DNA of 64,000 nucleotides from Novosphingobium subterraneum (lineage in GTDB: Bacteria > Pseudomonadota > Alphaproteobacteria > Sphingomonadales > Sphingomonadaceae): contig NZ_JRVC01000007.1 of NCBI RefSeq assembly GCF_000807925.1, positions 124,001 through 188,000 of the forward strand, read 5' to 3'. The translations under genes were made by a program, and so were the position numbers. Positions 9,336 through 17,775 of this stretch are shown piece by piece (the first letter of the stretch is position 1; every line of letters begins with the position of its first letter). The notes beneath the pieces were generated by a model. It had not been told where the DNA came from. It searched no databases and worked only from the letters and a program-made list of their open reading frames with translations.

Positions 9336-10364
9336 TTGAATAACAATCGTGGTAACAACCGCCGTCGCGGCCGGGGCAACAACAATCGCCCCCAGAACGG
9401 TGGTCAGCAGCTCAACCGGATCGACAGCCGTGCGCGGGGCAATGCGCCCCAGATGCTGGAGAAGTATCGCAAGCTCGCGCAGGACGCCCACCTGAATGGC
9501 GACCGCGTGCAGGCCGAATACTATCTGCAATTTGCCGACCACTATTTCCGCGTGATCGCCGACACCCGCCTCCGTCAGGAAGAGCAGCGCGCCCGCCAGA
9601 ACGGCGGCGAGCGCTGGCAGGATCAGGACGCGGAGGAAGGCGCGGACGAATTCAGCGTCGAAGGTGATTTTCCCGCGTTCGACCGTCCGGTTTCCACGCG
9701 GCGCGAGCGTGAAGACCGCGAAGATCGTGGTGAACGTCAGGATCGGGGCGAACGCCAGGACCGTGGTGACCGCTATGAAGGTCGCCGCGATCGCGAGGAC
9801 CGCCCCCGTGACGACCGCCCCCGTGACGATCGCCAACGTGACGATCGGCCCCGTGAAGATCGCCAGCGTGAAGAGCGCCCCCGTGAAGACCGGCAGCGTG
9901 AAGACCGGCAGCGCGACGATCGCGGTTCCGAAGAGCGCGGCACGCGTCGTGAGGGCGCCCGCCGGTTCGAGCGCAATCGCAGCCGCGATGCCGAATCGGA
10001 AGTGGCACCTGCCGAGGCTCTGCCCGGCGAAGGTGTTCCGGCCATCGAGGGTGAGCCGATTGCCGATGCCAACGACAATCCGTTCGTGACCCGGGCTACA
10101 CGTGGGCTTCGCCCGCGCACCGAGCGGCGTCCGCGCGGCGTCAAAGCTGCGGCTGACGAAGCACCGGCGACGCTGGATGCCTCGTTCCTGCCGCCATCGA
10201 TCAGCGCCAAGGCCGAGGCCGAGCCTGCTCCGGTAGCAGCACCGGCCCCAGAACCCATTGCCCCCGAGCCCGTTGCCGAAGAAGCCACTGCTCCTGCACC
10301 CAAGAAGCGCGGCCGTCCGCGCAAGACTCCGGTCGCCGAAGCGACCGAGCCTGCAGAGGGTTGA
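9336..10364 (+). CDS. DUF4167 domain protein with Arg/Asp/Glu pentapeptide repeats
   Basis: About 342 residues. An N-terminal DUF4167 region (about residues 1-85) begins with an Asn/Arg-rich stretch (NNNRGNNRRRGRGNNN) followed by a conserved helical part (APQMLEKYRKLAQDAHLNGDRVQAEYY). A highly charged repeat region follows at about residues 125-215, built on DRPRD/DRQRE-type pentapeptides. The C-terminal third is Pro/Ala/Glu-rich and ends in a Lys/Arg AT-hook-like KKRGRPRK. The composition suggests nucleic-acid binding; no function is established to my knowledge. The TTG at 9336 is chosen because AAGGAAG lies eight bases upstream. Confidence 0.85.
   Translation: MNNNRGNNRRRGRGNNNRPQNGGQQLNRIDSRARGNAPQMLEKYRKLAQDAHLNGDRVQAEYYLQFADHYFRVIADTRLRQEEQRARQNGGERWQDQDAEEGADEFSVEGDFPAFDRPVSTRREREDREDRGERQDRGERQDRGDRYEGRRDREDRPRDDRPRDDRQRDDRPREDRQREERPREDRQREDRQRDDRGSEERGTRREGARRFERNRSRDAESEVAPAEALPGEGVPAIEGEPIADANDNPFVTRATRGLRPRTERRPRGVKAAADEAPATLDASFLPPSISAKAEAEPAPVAAPAPEPIAPEPVAEEATAPAPKKRGRPRKTPVAEATEPAEG
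9720..9935 (+). repeat. 15-bp coding tandem repeat in the DUF4167 gene
   Basis: The DNA repeats with a 15-base period, one unit encoding D-R-x-R-D/E. Units vary mainly at GAC/GAA/GAG and CCC/CAG codons, giving runs such as DRPRDDRPRDDRQRDDRPRE. Copy number is likely variable between strains by slippage. Confidence 0.85.
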
Positions 10365-10424
10365 TTGGTGACGCCGGGATGGGCCGCTTGCGGTCTCTCC
10401 CGGCGCACCCCATAGCAGGAAGGC

Positions 10425-12017
10425 ATGACAGCTTCCCGCTTTTCCTCCCGCTTTCGGCCTCGCCTTCCATCGCGTGACAGCCTGCTGACAATTGCCGCTG
10501 GTGGCCTTGCTGCCTGCGGTTTTCAGCCGTTGGGCCTGTGGCCGCTGACGCTGGCTGCCCTCGCGTTCCTGATCCACCGCCTCCATGTGGTAAAGACCTG
10601 GCGGCAGGCATTGCTCATCGGATGGCTGTTCGGCGTCGGGCATTTCACCGTTGGCAATGGCTGGATCGCCACGGCTTTCACCTATCAGGCGGAAATGCCA
10701 ACCTGGCTTGGCTGGATCGCGGTATTCCTGCTTGCGCTCTACCTCGCGGTATTCCCGGCCTTGGCAACGTGGGGTGGCTGGTGGCTGGCAAACACCCGCA
10801 GGGCCATGCTCTTGCCAGCCTTTGCCGCGGCGTGGATCGTGTCTGAATGGCTGCGCTCGTGGGTTTTCACCGGGTTTGCGTGGAACCCGCTGGCGATGGT
10901 GACACTGGGCGGTTTCGAGCGCCCCGGGCTCGCCCTCGCTGCACAATGGTTGGGAACTTACGCCCTGTCCGGGCTTGTCGTCCTGCTGGCCGGATGGTGG
11001 CTCTTTGCGCTCCGGTCCTTCCGAAAGGGGCAAAGGTGGGCTGCGGGTGCATACTTGCTCGGCCCGGCTGTGCTCATGGTTCTGCCACTTCATGGCGAGC
11101 GGCTTGAAGGGACCTTGCCGTTTACGCTGGTCCAGCCGGATGTGCGCCAGGACCTGCTCAACGATCCCGCCAATTTCGAGAATCAGTTCCAGAAGACGGC
11201 GAGGCTCTCTCTGACTCGCAAGCCCGGCGAGAACCGCCTTTTGCTCTGGCCTGAAAGCGGCGTGCCGGACTTTCTGCGCGAGGGCTATTCCCAGTTCTGG
11301 TACGACGAGACGACTTATGCCGGCGACCCGGTGCTGGCGCGAGAGCGGCTCGGCAAGGTCGCCGGCAAAGGTGGCCTGCTGCTGACCGGAACGACCGATC
11401 TTGCCATCGAGGGGCGCAAGGTGGCGGGCGCCTGGAATGTGGTGACGGCGCTTGATTCTGACGGGGCCATCAAGGGTTCGTACGCCAAGGCGCATCTCGT
11501 TCCTTATGGCGAGTACCTGCCGATGCGCTCACTCCTCGAACCGCTCGGTCTGTCGCGACTGGTTGCGGGCAGCCTTGATTTCTTCGCCGGGCCTGGGCCT
11601 CGCACACTCGATCTGGGCCGATATGGCAAGGCCGGGGTGCAGATCTGTTACGAGATCATCTTCTCGGGACAGGTGGTGGATCGCGCGCATCGGCCGGATT
11701 ACCTGTTCAATCCGTCCAATGATGGCTGGTTCGGCGCCTGGGGGCCGCCGCAGCATCTGGCGCAGGCGCGGATGCGCGCCATAGAGGAGGGGTTGCCGGT
11801 CTTGCGGGCAACCACGACCGGCATAAGTGCGGTCGTGGATGCCGATGGCGTCGTCCGTCAGTTCGTGCCGCAACATCGCGCCGGCCGGTTGGACGGCGCG
11901 ATCCCTCCCGCCCATGCGGCGACACTGTTTGCGCGCACCGGGAACATGCTCGCCCTTTTGTGGGCAGTAGCGCTTCTTTTCGTTGCACTGGTTGCAAGTG
12001 CCACGCGGAAACGCTAA
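10425..12017 (+). CDS. lnt: apolipoprotein N-acyltransferase
   Basis: Inner-membrane enzyme that adds the third acyl chain to the N-terminal Cys of lipoproteins. The N-terminal half has about six membrane helices. The C-terminal half is a periplasmic nitrilase-like domain with the expected Glu (LLLWPESGVPDF) and catalytic Cys (GVQICYEIIFSG); the Lys lies in the KAHLVPYGEYLP region between them. Length is 530. The ATG at 10425 has AGGAAGG just upstream. It lies between the DUF4167 gene and metK. Confidence 0.95.
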   Translation: MTASRFSSRFRPRLPSRDSLLTIAAGGLAACGFQPLGLWPLTLAALAFLIHRLHVVKTWRQALLIGWLFGVGHFTVGNGWIATAFTYQAEMPTWLGWIAVFLLALYLAVFPALATWGGWWLANTRRAMLLPAFAAAWIVSEWLRSWVFTGFAWNPLAMVTLGGFERPGLALAAQWLGTYALSGLVVLLAGWWLFALRSFRKGQRWAAGAYLLGPAVLMVLPLHGERLEGTLPFTLVQPDVRQDLLNDPANFENQFQKTARLSLTRKPGENRLLLWPESGVPDFLREGYSQFWYDETTYAGDPVLARERLGKVAGKGGLLLTGTTDLAIEGRKVAGAWNVVTALDSDGAIKGSYAKAHLVPYGEYLPMRSLLEPLGLSRLVAGSLDFFAGPGPRTLDLGRYGKAGVQICYEIIFSGQVVDRAHRPDYLFNPSNDGWFGAWGPPQHLAQARMRAIEEGLPVLRATTTGISAVVDADGVVRQFVPQHRAGRLDGAIPPAHAATLFARTGNMLALLWAVALLFVALVASATRKR

Positions 12018-12027
12018 GCGGGCAGGG

Positions 12028-12048
12028 ACATAAAGCTTTCTTTATATC
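12028..12048. promoter_or_regulatory. inverted repeat upstream of metK, candidate SahR-type operator
   Basis: ATAAAG-CTTT-CTTTAT at 12030-12045 is a perfect 6-bp inverted repeat about 40 bases before the metK start. ArsR-family SahR regulators are known to control S-adenosylhomocysteine and methionine-cycle genes in Proteobacteria through AT-rich palindromes. Assignment to SahR is inference from gene context. I do not see the elements of a SAM riboswitch. Confidence 0.4.
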
Positions 12049-12087
12049 GCTTGTCTCAGCACAGGCCCTCTTGGCATAGGACTCTCG

Positions 12088-13299
12088 ATGCGCACCGATT
12101 ACCTGTTCACTTCCGAATCCGTATCCGAAGGCCATCCGGACAAGGTTTCCGACCAGATCAGCGACGCGATCGTCGACCTGTTCCTGTCAAAGGACCCCGA
12201 AGCGCGCATCGCCTGCGAAACCCTGACCACCACGCAGCTTGTCGTTCTTGCCGGCGAAATCCGCTGCAAGGGCGTGTATGAGAACGGTGAATGGGCTCCG
12301 GGCGCGCAGGAAGAGATTGAGCGGACCGTGCGCGAGACGGTCAAGCGCATCGGCTATGCGCAGGACGGCTTCCACTGGGAGAAGTTCGAGTTCATCAACC
12401 GTCTGCATGGCCAGTCGGCCCACATCGCGCAGGGCGTCGATGCTGGCGAGAACAAGGACGAGGGCGCGGGCGACCAAGGCATCATGTTCGGCTATGCCAC
12501 GGATGAAACGCCGGGCCTGATGCCGGCGACGCTCTACTACAGCCACAAGATTCTCGAACGCATGGCCGCCGATCGCCATTCCGGCGCCGCGCCGTTCCTC
12601 GAACCCGACGCCAAGAGTCAGGTCACTCTGCGCTATGAAGGCTCGCTGCCGGTTGCAGCCACCGCCATCGTCGTCTCGACGCAACACAAGGCAGGCTACG
12701 ACGAGAACGACCCGGCCAAGCAGGCCGAACTCGAAGCCTATGTGAAGAGCGTGATTGCCGACGTGATCCCGCCGGTGCTGCTGCGCGAAACCGAATACTT
12801 CATCAACCCGACCGGCAGCTTCGAGATCGGCGGTCCTGACGGCGATGCCGGTTTGACGGGCCGCAAGATCATCGTCGACACCTATGGCGGTGCGGCTCCC
12901 CACGGCGGCGGCGCATTCTCGGGCAAGGACCCGACCAAGGTTGACCGTTCGGCTGCCTACATCACGCGCTACCTTGCCAAGAACGTGGTTGCCGCCGGCC
13001 TTGCCACGCGCTGCACCATCCAGATCGCCTATGCCATCGGCGTGTCGAAGCCGCTGTCGCTCTATGTCGACACGCACGAGACGGGCACCGTCGGCGACGA
13101 CAAGATCGAGCAGGCGATCCTGGGTATTGCCAAGCTCGGGGGCCTGACCCCGCGCGCGATCCGCACGCACCTGGGGCTCAACAAGCCGATTTACCAGCCG
13201 ACCGCAGCCTATGGCCATTTCGGTCGCAAGGCCGAAGGCGACTTCTTCCCGTGGGAGCGCACCGACCTCGTCGACGATCTCAAGGCGGCGCTTGCCTGA
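12088..13299 (+). CDS. metK: S-adenosylmethionine synthetase
   Basis: Makes S-adenosylmethionine from ATP and methionine; cytoplasmic tetramer. The N-terminal [21 protein letters not shown], the hexapeptide GAGDQG (about residues 127-132) and the ATP/phosphate loop [16 protein letters not shown] are all present. Length is 403, slightly longer than the 384 of E. coli. The ATG at 12088 matches the family N-terminus. It follows lnt with its own short promoter region containing an inverted repeat. Confidence 0.98.
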   Translation: MRTDYLFTSESVSEGHPDKVSDQISDAIVDLFLSKDPEARIACETLTTTQLVVLAGEIRCKGVYENGEWAPGAQEEIERTVRETVKRIGYAQDGFHWEKFEFINRLHGQSAHIAQGVDAGENKDEGAGDQGIMFGYATDETPGLMPATLYYSHKILERMAADRHSGAAPFLEPDAKSQVTLRYEGSLPVAATAIVVSTQHKAGYDENDPAKQAELEAYVKSVIADVIPPVLLRETEYFINPTGSFEIGGPDGDAGLTGRKIIVDTYGGAAPHGGGAFSGKDPTKVDRSAAYITRYLAKNVVAAGLATRCTIQIAYAIGVSKPLSLYVDTHETGTVGDDKIEQAILGIAKLGGLTPRAIRTHLGLNKPIYQPTAAYGHFGRKAEGDFFPWERTDLVDDLKAALA

Positions 13300-13309
13300 A
13301 GTGTCGGCC

Positions 13310-13333
13310 GGGGGAGCTGCTGACGGCTCCCCC
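13310..13333. terminator. hairpin between convergent metK and acyl-CoA dehydrogenase genes
   Basis: Stem GGGGGAGC/GCTCCCCC with an 8-base loop, in the short gap between the two stop codons. There is no clear T-run, so it is a weak or bidirectional terminator candidate. Confidence 0.55.
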
Positions 13334-13338
13334 GCCTG

Positions 13339-14637
13339 TCAGAACTGGCCCTTCCTCGGCCCGAGATAGCCGAACAGGAAGGCGCCGACCTTCCGCATCT
13401 GGATCTCTTCCGCGCCTTCGGTGATGCGGTAGCGGCGGTGATGCCGGAATATGTGCTCGAACGGCTTGTGGCGCGAATAGCCGATGCCCCCGTGGACCTG
13501 CATGGCACGGTCGGCGGCTTCGCAGACCAGCCGGTTCGCCCAGTAATTGCACATCGAGACCTTGTCCGAAAGTTCACGCTCGATGCGCTTGTGGCCACCC
13601 TCTTCGGCCTCGAGGCGGTCCATCTCCCAGGCCGTCTTGCGGATCAGAAGGCGCAGCATCTCGCACTGCGTGGCAAGCTCCACGAGCGGGAACTGGATCG
13701 CCTGGTTGCGGGCAAGCTCCTCGCCGAAAGGCTTGCGTTCCCGCGCATAGCGCACCGACTCCTCGACGCAGAAGGTAGCCGCGCCCAGCGATGATGCTGC
13801 CTGGCGGATGCGGTTCTGGTGAACGAAGCTCTGCGCAATGGCCAGGCCTCCGCCAACGGGGCCGAGAATCGCGCTGTCCGGCACCCAGACGTTGGTGAAC
13901 GAAACGCGCGGGTGGTCGGTCGGCATATTGAAGGTCCACAGGTACTCTTCGATGACCAGCCCCTCGGTCGGGTTGGGCACGAGGAAGCAGGTGATGCCGC
14001 GCGCATCGCCCGCATCGCTACTCGTCCGTGCGAAAGTGGCGCAGTGGGTGGCAACGTGCATGCCGGTGGTCCACATCTTCTCGCCATCGATGCGCCAGCC
14101 AGATACCCCGTCGCGCGTTTCCGGCACTGCGCGGGTTTCCATGTGGGTGGCGTCGGAGCCGTGATCGGGTTCGGTAAGGCCGAAGGCGGTGCGGCGCGTG
14201 CGGGCAAAGCCCCCTTCGATAAACTCCGCTTGCTGTTCCGGTGTGCCGAAATGCTCGAACATGTTCACGAACGGGAAGTTGCCGACGATCGAGTGCTCGT
14301 TCTGCAGGTCATTGTGGAGCCCCAGGCCCTTCGCCGCGAAGTGTTCGCGGATCACTGCCATCCACAGGTTCTTGCCGTCCTTGCCGCCGTACTTCTTCGG
14401 CGCGGAAAAGCGCCAGTGCCCCGCCGCATCGGCACGGCGGGTGGCTTCGACCAATAGCGCTTCCCATTCATGGCGCGGCAGGCCGCCGTTGTCGAAATCG
14501 GTGCGCGCCCATTCGCGGCGGTGGTCGAAGAAGCGGATATTGTCGTCCGCCTGTTCAAGCGGTTTGATCTCTGCCTCGATGAAGGCATCGAGTTCGGCGA
14601 TGTAGGCGACGAGGTCTGGGGGAAGGTCGAAGTCCAT
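13339..14637 (-). CDS. acyl-CoA dehydrogenase family protein
   Basis: FAD-dependent dehydrogenase introducing a double bond next to a CoA thioester. The FAD-binding segment FGLTEPDHGSDATHM is near residue 155, and the C-terminal helical domain has QVHGGIGYSRHKPFEHIFRHHR and YRITEGAEEIQMR. The protein resembles the dehydrogenase half of human ACAD10/ACAD11, and the adjacent upstream gene encodes the matching phosphotransferase half. The stop of that gene and this ATG overlap by one base (TGATG), so translation is coupled. Length is 432. The exact acyl-CoA or hydroxyacyl-CoA substrate cannot be told from the sequence. Confidence 0.9.
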   Translation of the reverse strand: MDFDLPPDLVAYIAELDAFIEAEIKPLEQADDNIRFFDHRREWARTDFDNGGLPRHEWEALLVEATRRADAAGHWRFSAPKKYGGKDGKNLWMAVIREHFAAKGLGLHNDLQNEHSIVGNFPFVNMFEHFGTPEQQAEFIEGGFARTRRTAFGLTEPDHGSDATHMETRAVPETRDGVSGWRIDGEKMWTTGMHVATHCATFARTSSDAGDARGITCFLVPNPTEGLVIEEYLWTFNMPTDHPRVSFTNVWVPDSAILGPVGGGLAIAQSFVHQNRIRQAASSLGAATFCVEESVRYARERKPFGEELARNQAIQFPLVELATQCEMLRLLIRKTAWEMDRLEAEEGGHKRIERELSDKVSMCNYWANRLVCEAADRAMQVHGGIGYSRHKPFEHIFRHHRRYRITEGAEEIQMRKVGAFLFGYLGPRKGQF

Positions 14638-15956
14638 CAGGCTTGGCTCCAGAGGATGCGGGCGGACGCCAGCGCGGGATACTTGGGCATGTCGGCGGAA
14701 AGCGTGGACAGCGTCCGGGAGCGGAGCGTGGCAAGGAGCCCTTCCGTCTGAAGCGACTGGCGCCCGGCAAGAATGTTCTCGGCAAGGACCTTGTCCGCGG
14801 GATCTGCACGCCCGGCCAGTTCGCGGCGCACGATACCCAGCGCGTTCTGGGCGACGGCTAGCTCCCAGCGCTCACGGCCGTCGAGCTTGCCCTTGACCGT
14901 GGCGGCGAGCCATTCCGAGACAGCGGTCAGGACTTCTGTTGCCGTTGGCTCGCCCCGACTTCCGGGTGCGGGCTCGGACGCGGGAGGCAGGAAGCGCTCG
15001 CGCTCCGCCTGTGGTGCTTCGCTTTCGAGCAGCAGCAGCAGGTCGAGTTCCTGTTCCGCGCAGCGGCGGGCGACGACGACTCGCTCAAGTGACCGATCGG
15101 TGCCGGATCGCCATGATTGGCCCATCGATAGGCAGCCAAGCGCCCACCATACCGTTCGATAGACCAGCCAGAAGCGGAAGCGGACTGCATCAAACCGTTC
15201 ACCGCCGGCGTCTTCATAGGCCCGGGCCAGGGTAGCCACATCGGTCAGGCCGAACCCTTGCTTGTCGAGCCTTCCGAATCGCCACACCGTCATGCAGCCA
15301 TAGGCCAGGTCCTCATGCCCGTCGCCAAGATGGGCCAGTTCCCAATCGAGCACGCCGGACAGGCGCCCTGCGTCAACCATGAGGTTGCCGATGCGGAAAT
15401 CGCCATGGACGACGACGGGCGATGTCGGCGAGGGCAGGTTGGTGCGAAGCCAGGCGAGGCCCAGCGCAATTACCGGTCGGTCGCCACCGGCTTCCTCGAA
15501 CTGGCGGGCGAGCCCCTCCACGCCTTCCGCAGGGTCCAGCATCGGAAGGAAAGGCAGGCCTTCAGGCGAAAGGGCGTGAATGCCTGCCATTGCCGCTGCG
15601 AGATCGGATGCAAGCTCCGGAGAGGATGAGAGTGCAACTTCCGGATCGGCCGTGCCCGGCAGGCAACGCATGATGAAGCCGATGCCAAGGCCATCCGCGC
15701 TCGCAAGTTCGGCGACGACTTCCGGCGCTTTCACGCCGGACGCGTGTGCCTGCCGGATCAGTTCGGCTTCACCATCCATCCCGAGCGGACGCGCCGCGAT
15801 CCATTCAGCCGAGGGCGCCCGGCGCAACACGAACCGCCCATCTCCACAGGCAAACGCCCATGATTCCATGTTTGCGCCGCCGGATAGCCGCTGCAGGCCG
15901 GTAATCCTGCCGCCGTGCCCCGCCCTTGCCATGACTGCCTCGAGCAGCGTTTCCAT
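14637..15956 (-). CDS. APH-like phosphotransferase (ACAD10/11 kinase-type partner)
   Basis: About 439 residues. The aminoglycoside-phosphotransferase/choline-kinase fold is shown by HGDFRIGN (residues 184-191, catalytic Asp 186) and the metal-binding LDWELAHLGD (Asp 204). A C-terminal domain of about 100 residues follows the kinase, as in a group found next to acyl-CoA dehydrogenases. In the human ACAD10/ACAD11 fusions this kinase phosphorylates a 4-hydroxyacyl-CoA before the dehydrogenase acts; applying that here is inference. The gene is divergent from the beta-lactamase-fold gene across 217 bp, and one base overlaps the downstream dehydrogenase. Confidence 0.88.
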   Translation of the reverse strand: METLLEAVMARAGHGGRITGLQRLSGGANMESWAFACGDGRFVLRRAPSAEWIAARPLGMDGEAELIRQAHASGVKAPEVVAELASADGLGIGFIMRCLPGTADPEVALSSSPELASDLAAAMAGIHALSPEGLPFLPMLDPAEGVEGLARQFEEAGGDRPVIALGLAWLRTNLPSPTSPVVVHGDFRIGNLMVDAGRLSGVLDWELAHLGDGHEDLAYGCMTVWRFGRLDKQGFGLTDVATLARAYEDAGGERFDAVRFRFWLVYRTVWWALGCLSMGQSWRSGTDRSLERVVVARRCAEQELDLLLLLESEAPQAERERFLPPASEPAPGSRGEPTATEVLTAVSEWLAATVKGKLDGRERWELAVAQNALGIVRRELAGRADPADKVLAENILAGRQSLQTEGLLATLRSRTLSTLSADMPKYPALASARILWSQA

Positions 15957-16173
15957 TGCCTCTCCACGTCCGGCTTTGCCGCCGATCCGGGGGCACTATC
16001 CTTAACCGATCGATTAAAGTCCAGCGCGAATCGCCACTCGCGAATGGTTCCCGCAGCTTGCGCCCATCCGCGCGATGGATGCGCCGAGATGGTCCGAAAG
16101 GCACTTTGCCTTAGAATCACAACGCGATACTTGTGTTAAAGACGGATAAACCGGGGTCGGGGTACAAGAAGGC

Positions 16174-17142
16174 ATGAAGTTCCGCACCGCACGAATCATC
16201 GCCGCATTGATGGTGGCGGCCCCTGCGCTGGTCGCCACGGTCCCCGCAGTGCAGAGCCGCGCTACGGTTTCGCTTCAGGATCAGCGCGATCAGGCGATCC
16301 AGCAGCAGGTGGCCGCGATTGCCGCAGAGGGGCGGGGGCGCATCGGCGTGGCCGCCATGGACCTCGATGGGGGCGGTCAGATTTTCGTGAATGCCGACAT
16401 GCCGTTCCCGATGGCCAGCACGGCCAAGATTGCGGTCGCGGCCACGTTCCTCGATCTTGTCGAGAAGGGCAATGCGCGGCTCGACCAGCAATTTCCCATG
16501 ATGATGCCGGTGCGCGAAACCGGCGCGCGCAGTGCCGAAGCGCCGCTTCGCTCAGGCCAGATCATGACCGCGCAGAGCCTGATGGAGCTTTCCATCACGC
16601 GCAGCCACAACGAGGCTACCGACGGATTGATCCAGGCGGTTGGCGGTTACGACAAGGTCAATCGTTGGCTCACGTCCAAGGGCATTACCGGCCAGCGGCT
16701 CGACCATACAATGGCAACGCTGGTTCGCGACGATGGCAAGGTCGACGCCGCGCGGGTGATTGATGTGCGCACCTCGAGCACGCCGCGCGCCATGCTTGCG
16801 TTGCTGGCCGCCATCGATCGGGGCAATGCCTTGAGTCCGGAAAGCCGAGCCGTGCTGCTCGATACCATGACCCGGACCAGCACGGGCAAGAACCGGATTC
16901 GTGCCGGACTGCCTGCGGGTACGCTCGTCGCCCACAAGACGGGCACGCTGTTCGGAGTGACGGACGATGTTGGTATCGTGCGTTTGCCTGATGGCAGGCA
17001 CCTTGCCGTGGTATTCTTTGTGACCGGGCCCGAAGGTCACACTGCTCACGCCGGTCTGATCGCCCGCATGATGCGCACGATATATGATGGCTACAGCACA
17101 CCGGTGGCCAAGAGCACGCAGGACCTTGTTCGCCGCCGCTAG
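16174..17142 (+). CDS. exported serine hydrolase of the class A beta-lactamase fold
   Basis: A 322-residue protein with a signal peptide (MKFRTARIIAALMVAAPALV; cleavage after about 25-30). The penicillin-recognising serine hydrolase motifs are S82-T-A-K85 (SxxK), S144-H-N146 (SDN equivalent) and K255-T-G257. I do not see the Glu166-type omega-loop motif (ExxLN), so it is not an evident class A resistance enzyme. It may act on peptidoglycan or another periplasmic substrate. The ATG at 16174 follows AAGAAGGC. A strong terminator follows the gene. Confidence 0.85.
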   Translation: MKFRTARIIAALMVAAPALVATVPAVQSRATVSLQDQRDQAIQQQVAAIAAEGRGRIGVAAMDLDGGGQIFVNADMPFPMASTAKIAVAATFLDLVEKGNARLDQQFPMMMPVRETGARSAEAPLRSGQIMTAQSLMELSITRSHNEATDGLIQAVGGYDKVNRWLTSKGITGQRLDHTMATLVRDDGKVDAARVIDVRTSSTPRAMLALLAAIDRGNALSPESRAVLLDTMTRTSTGKNRIRAGLPAGTLVAHKTGTLFGVTDDVGIVRLPDGRHLAVVFFVTGPEGHTAHAGLIARMMRTIYDGYSTPVAKSTQDLVRRR

Positions 17143-17177
17143 GCTCTAAGCCTGAAACACCTACCAAACGCAAAAAC

Positions 17178-17216
17178 GAGGGGCGGCAAGGCGATCTTGC
17201 CGCCCCCGTTTTTTGC
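17178..17216 (+). terminator. Rho-independent terminator after the serine hydrolase gene
   Basis: Perfect 10-bp stem GGGCGGCAAG/CTTGCCGCCC with a 5-base loop, followed by CCGTTTTTT. Confidence 0.92.
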
Positions 17217-17240
17217 GCGCCATCAGCCCGGCATACCGCA

Positions 17241-17276
17241 AAGAGAAAGGGGCGCGATCCGAAGACCACGCCCCTT
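17241..17276 (-). terminator. terminator of the small lipoprotein gene (minus strand)
   Basis: Read on the minus strand, the stem GGGGCG/CGCCCC with a 14-base loop is followed by TTTCTCTTT. It lies about 35 bp after the lipoprotein stop. Confidence 0.75.
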
Positions 17277-17309
17277 CTATCTCATGTAACCTGCCCTTGC
17301 GGGCGGGGA

Positions 17310-17495
17310 TTACATCGAAGCAGCTTCGCTCGCTTCAGCCGAAGCGTCGGCAGCAGGAGCCGAAGCGTCAGCAGCGACTTCCGAAGCAGCTTCCGAAGCA
17401 GCAGCGGTTTCGGTGGCTTCAGCAGCCGGCTTTTCCGAGCAGCCAGCGAGAGCGAAGGCGGTGCCGGCGACAGCGGCGAGGATGAGCTTGCGCAT
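17310..17495 (-). CDS. small Ala/Glu/Ser-rich lipoprotein
   Basis: 61 residues. MRKLILAAVAGTAFALAGCS is a lipoprotein signal peptide with a lipobox (LAGC) at Cys 19. The mature part is almost entirely Ala, Glu, Ser, Asp and Thr in AAEATE/ASEAASE-type repeats, so it is probably disordered and acidic. Function unknown. It has its own terminator downstream, and about 280 bp separates it from polA, transcribed the other way. Small lipoproteins of this kind are common in sphingomonads and easily missed. Confidence 0.75.
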   Translation of the reverse strand: MRKLILAAVAGTAFALAGCSEKPAAEATETAAASEAASEVAADASAPAADASAEASEAASM

Positions 17496-17775
17496 GCGTT
17501 ACAATCCCTGGATTGAAGTGACCAGCGCCGGGCAAGCAGCCCGCCGCAAAGCCTACTCAAGCGGTAGACTTCGCGACCCAATTAATCGGCAATTCATCGC
17601 GTTGCAAGCACAAGACGTATGCATTGTGTCACAGTTTAGCCCGTGTTTGGGCCGAACCGCCTTTTTTTTGCCCGATTTCCGTGCGTTGAGCCGAGGCTTG
17701 CATGCGCCGGGTTGAGTTCCGACCACCCTGCAGCAAGGCGATGACGCGGGCATCGCGCCCTGCTAACACCCCCCG

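Noticed and set aside
9720..9935. CRISPR-like or minisatellite array
   Set aside because: A 15-bp in-frame coding repeat within the DUF4167 gene.
9300..11495. 731-codon open frame opposite the DUF4167 gene and lnt
   Set aside because: Spans two real genes on the other strand; shadow frame.
12018..12087. SAM riboswitch before metK
   Set aside because: Only 70 bp, with a short AT palindrome and none of the pairing expected of known SAM riboswitch classes.
16174..17142. class A beta-lactamase resistance gene
   Set aside because: The Glu166 motif is not visible.
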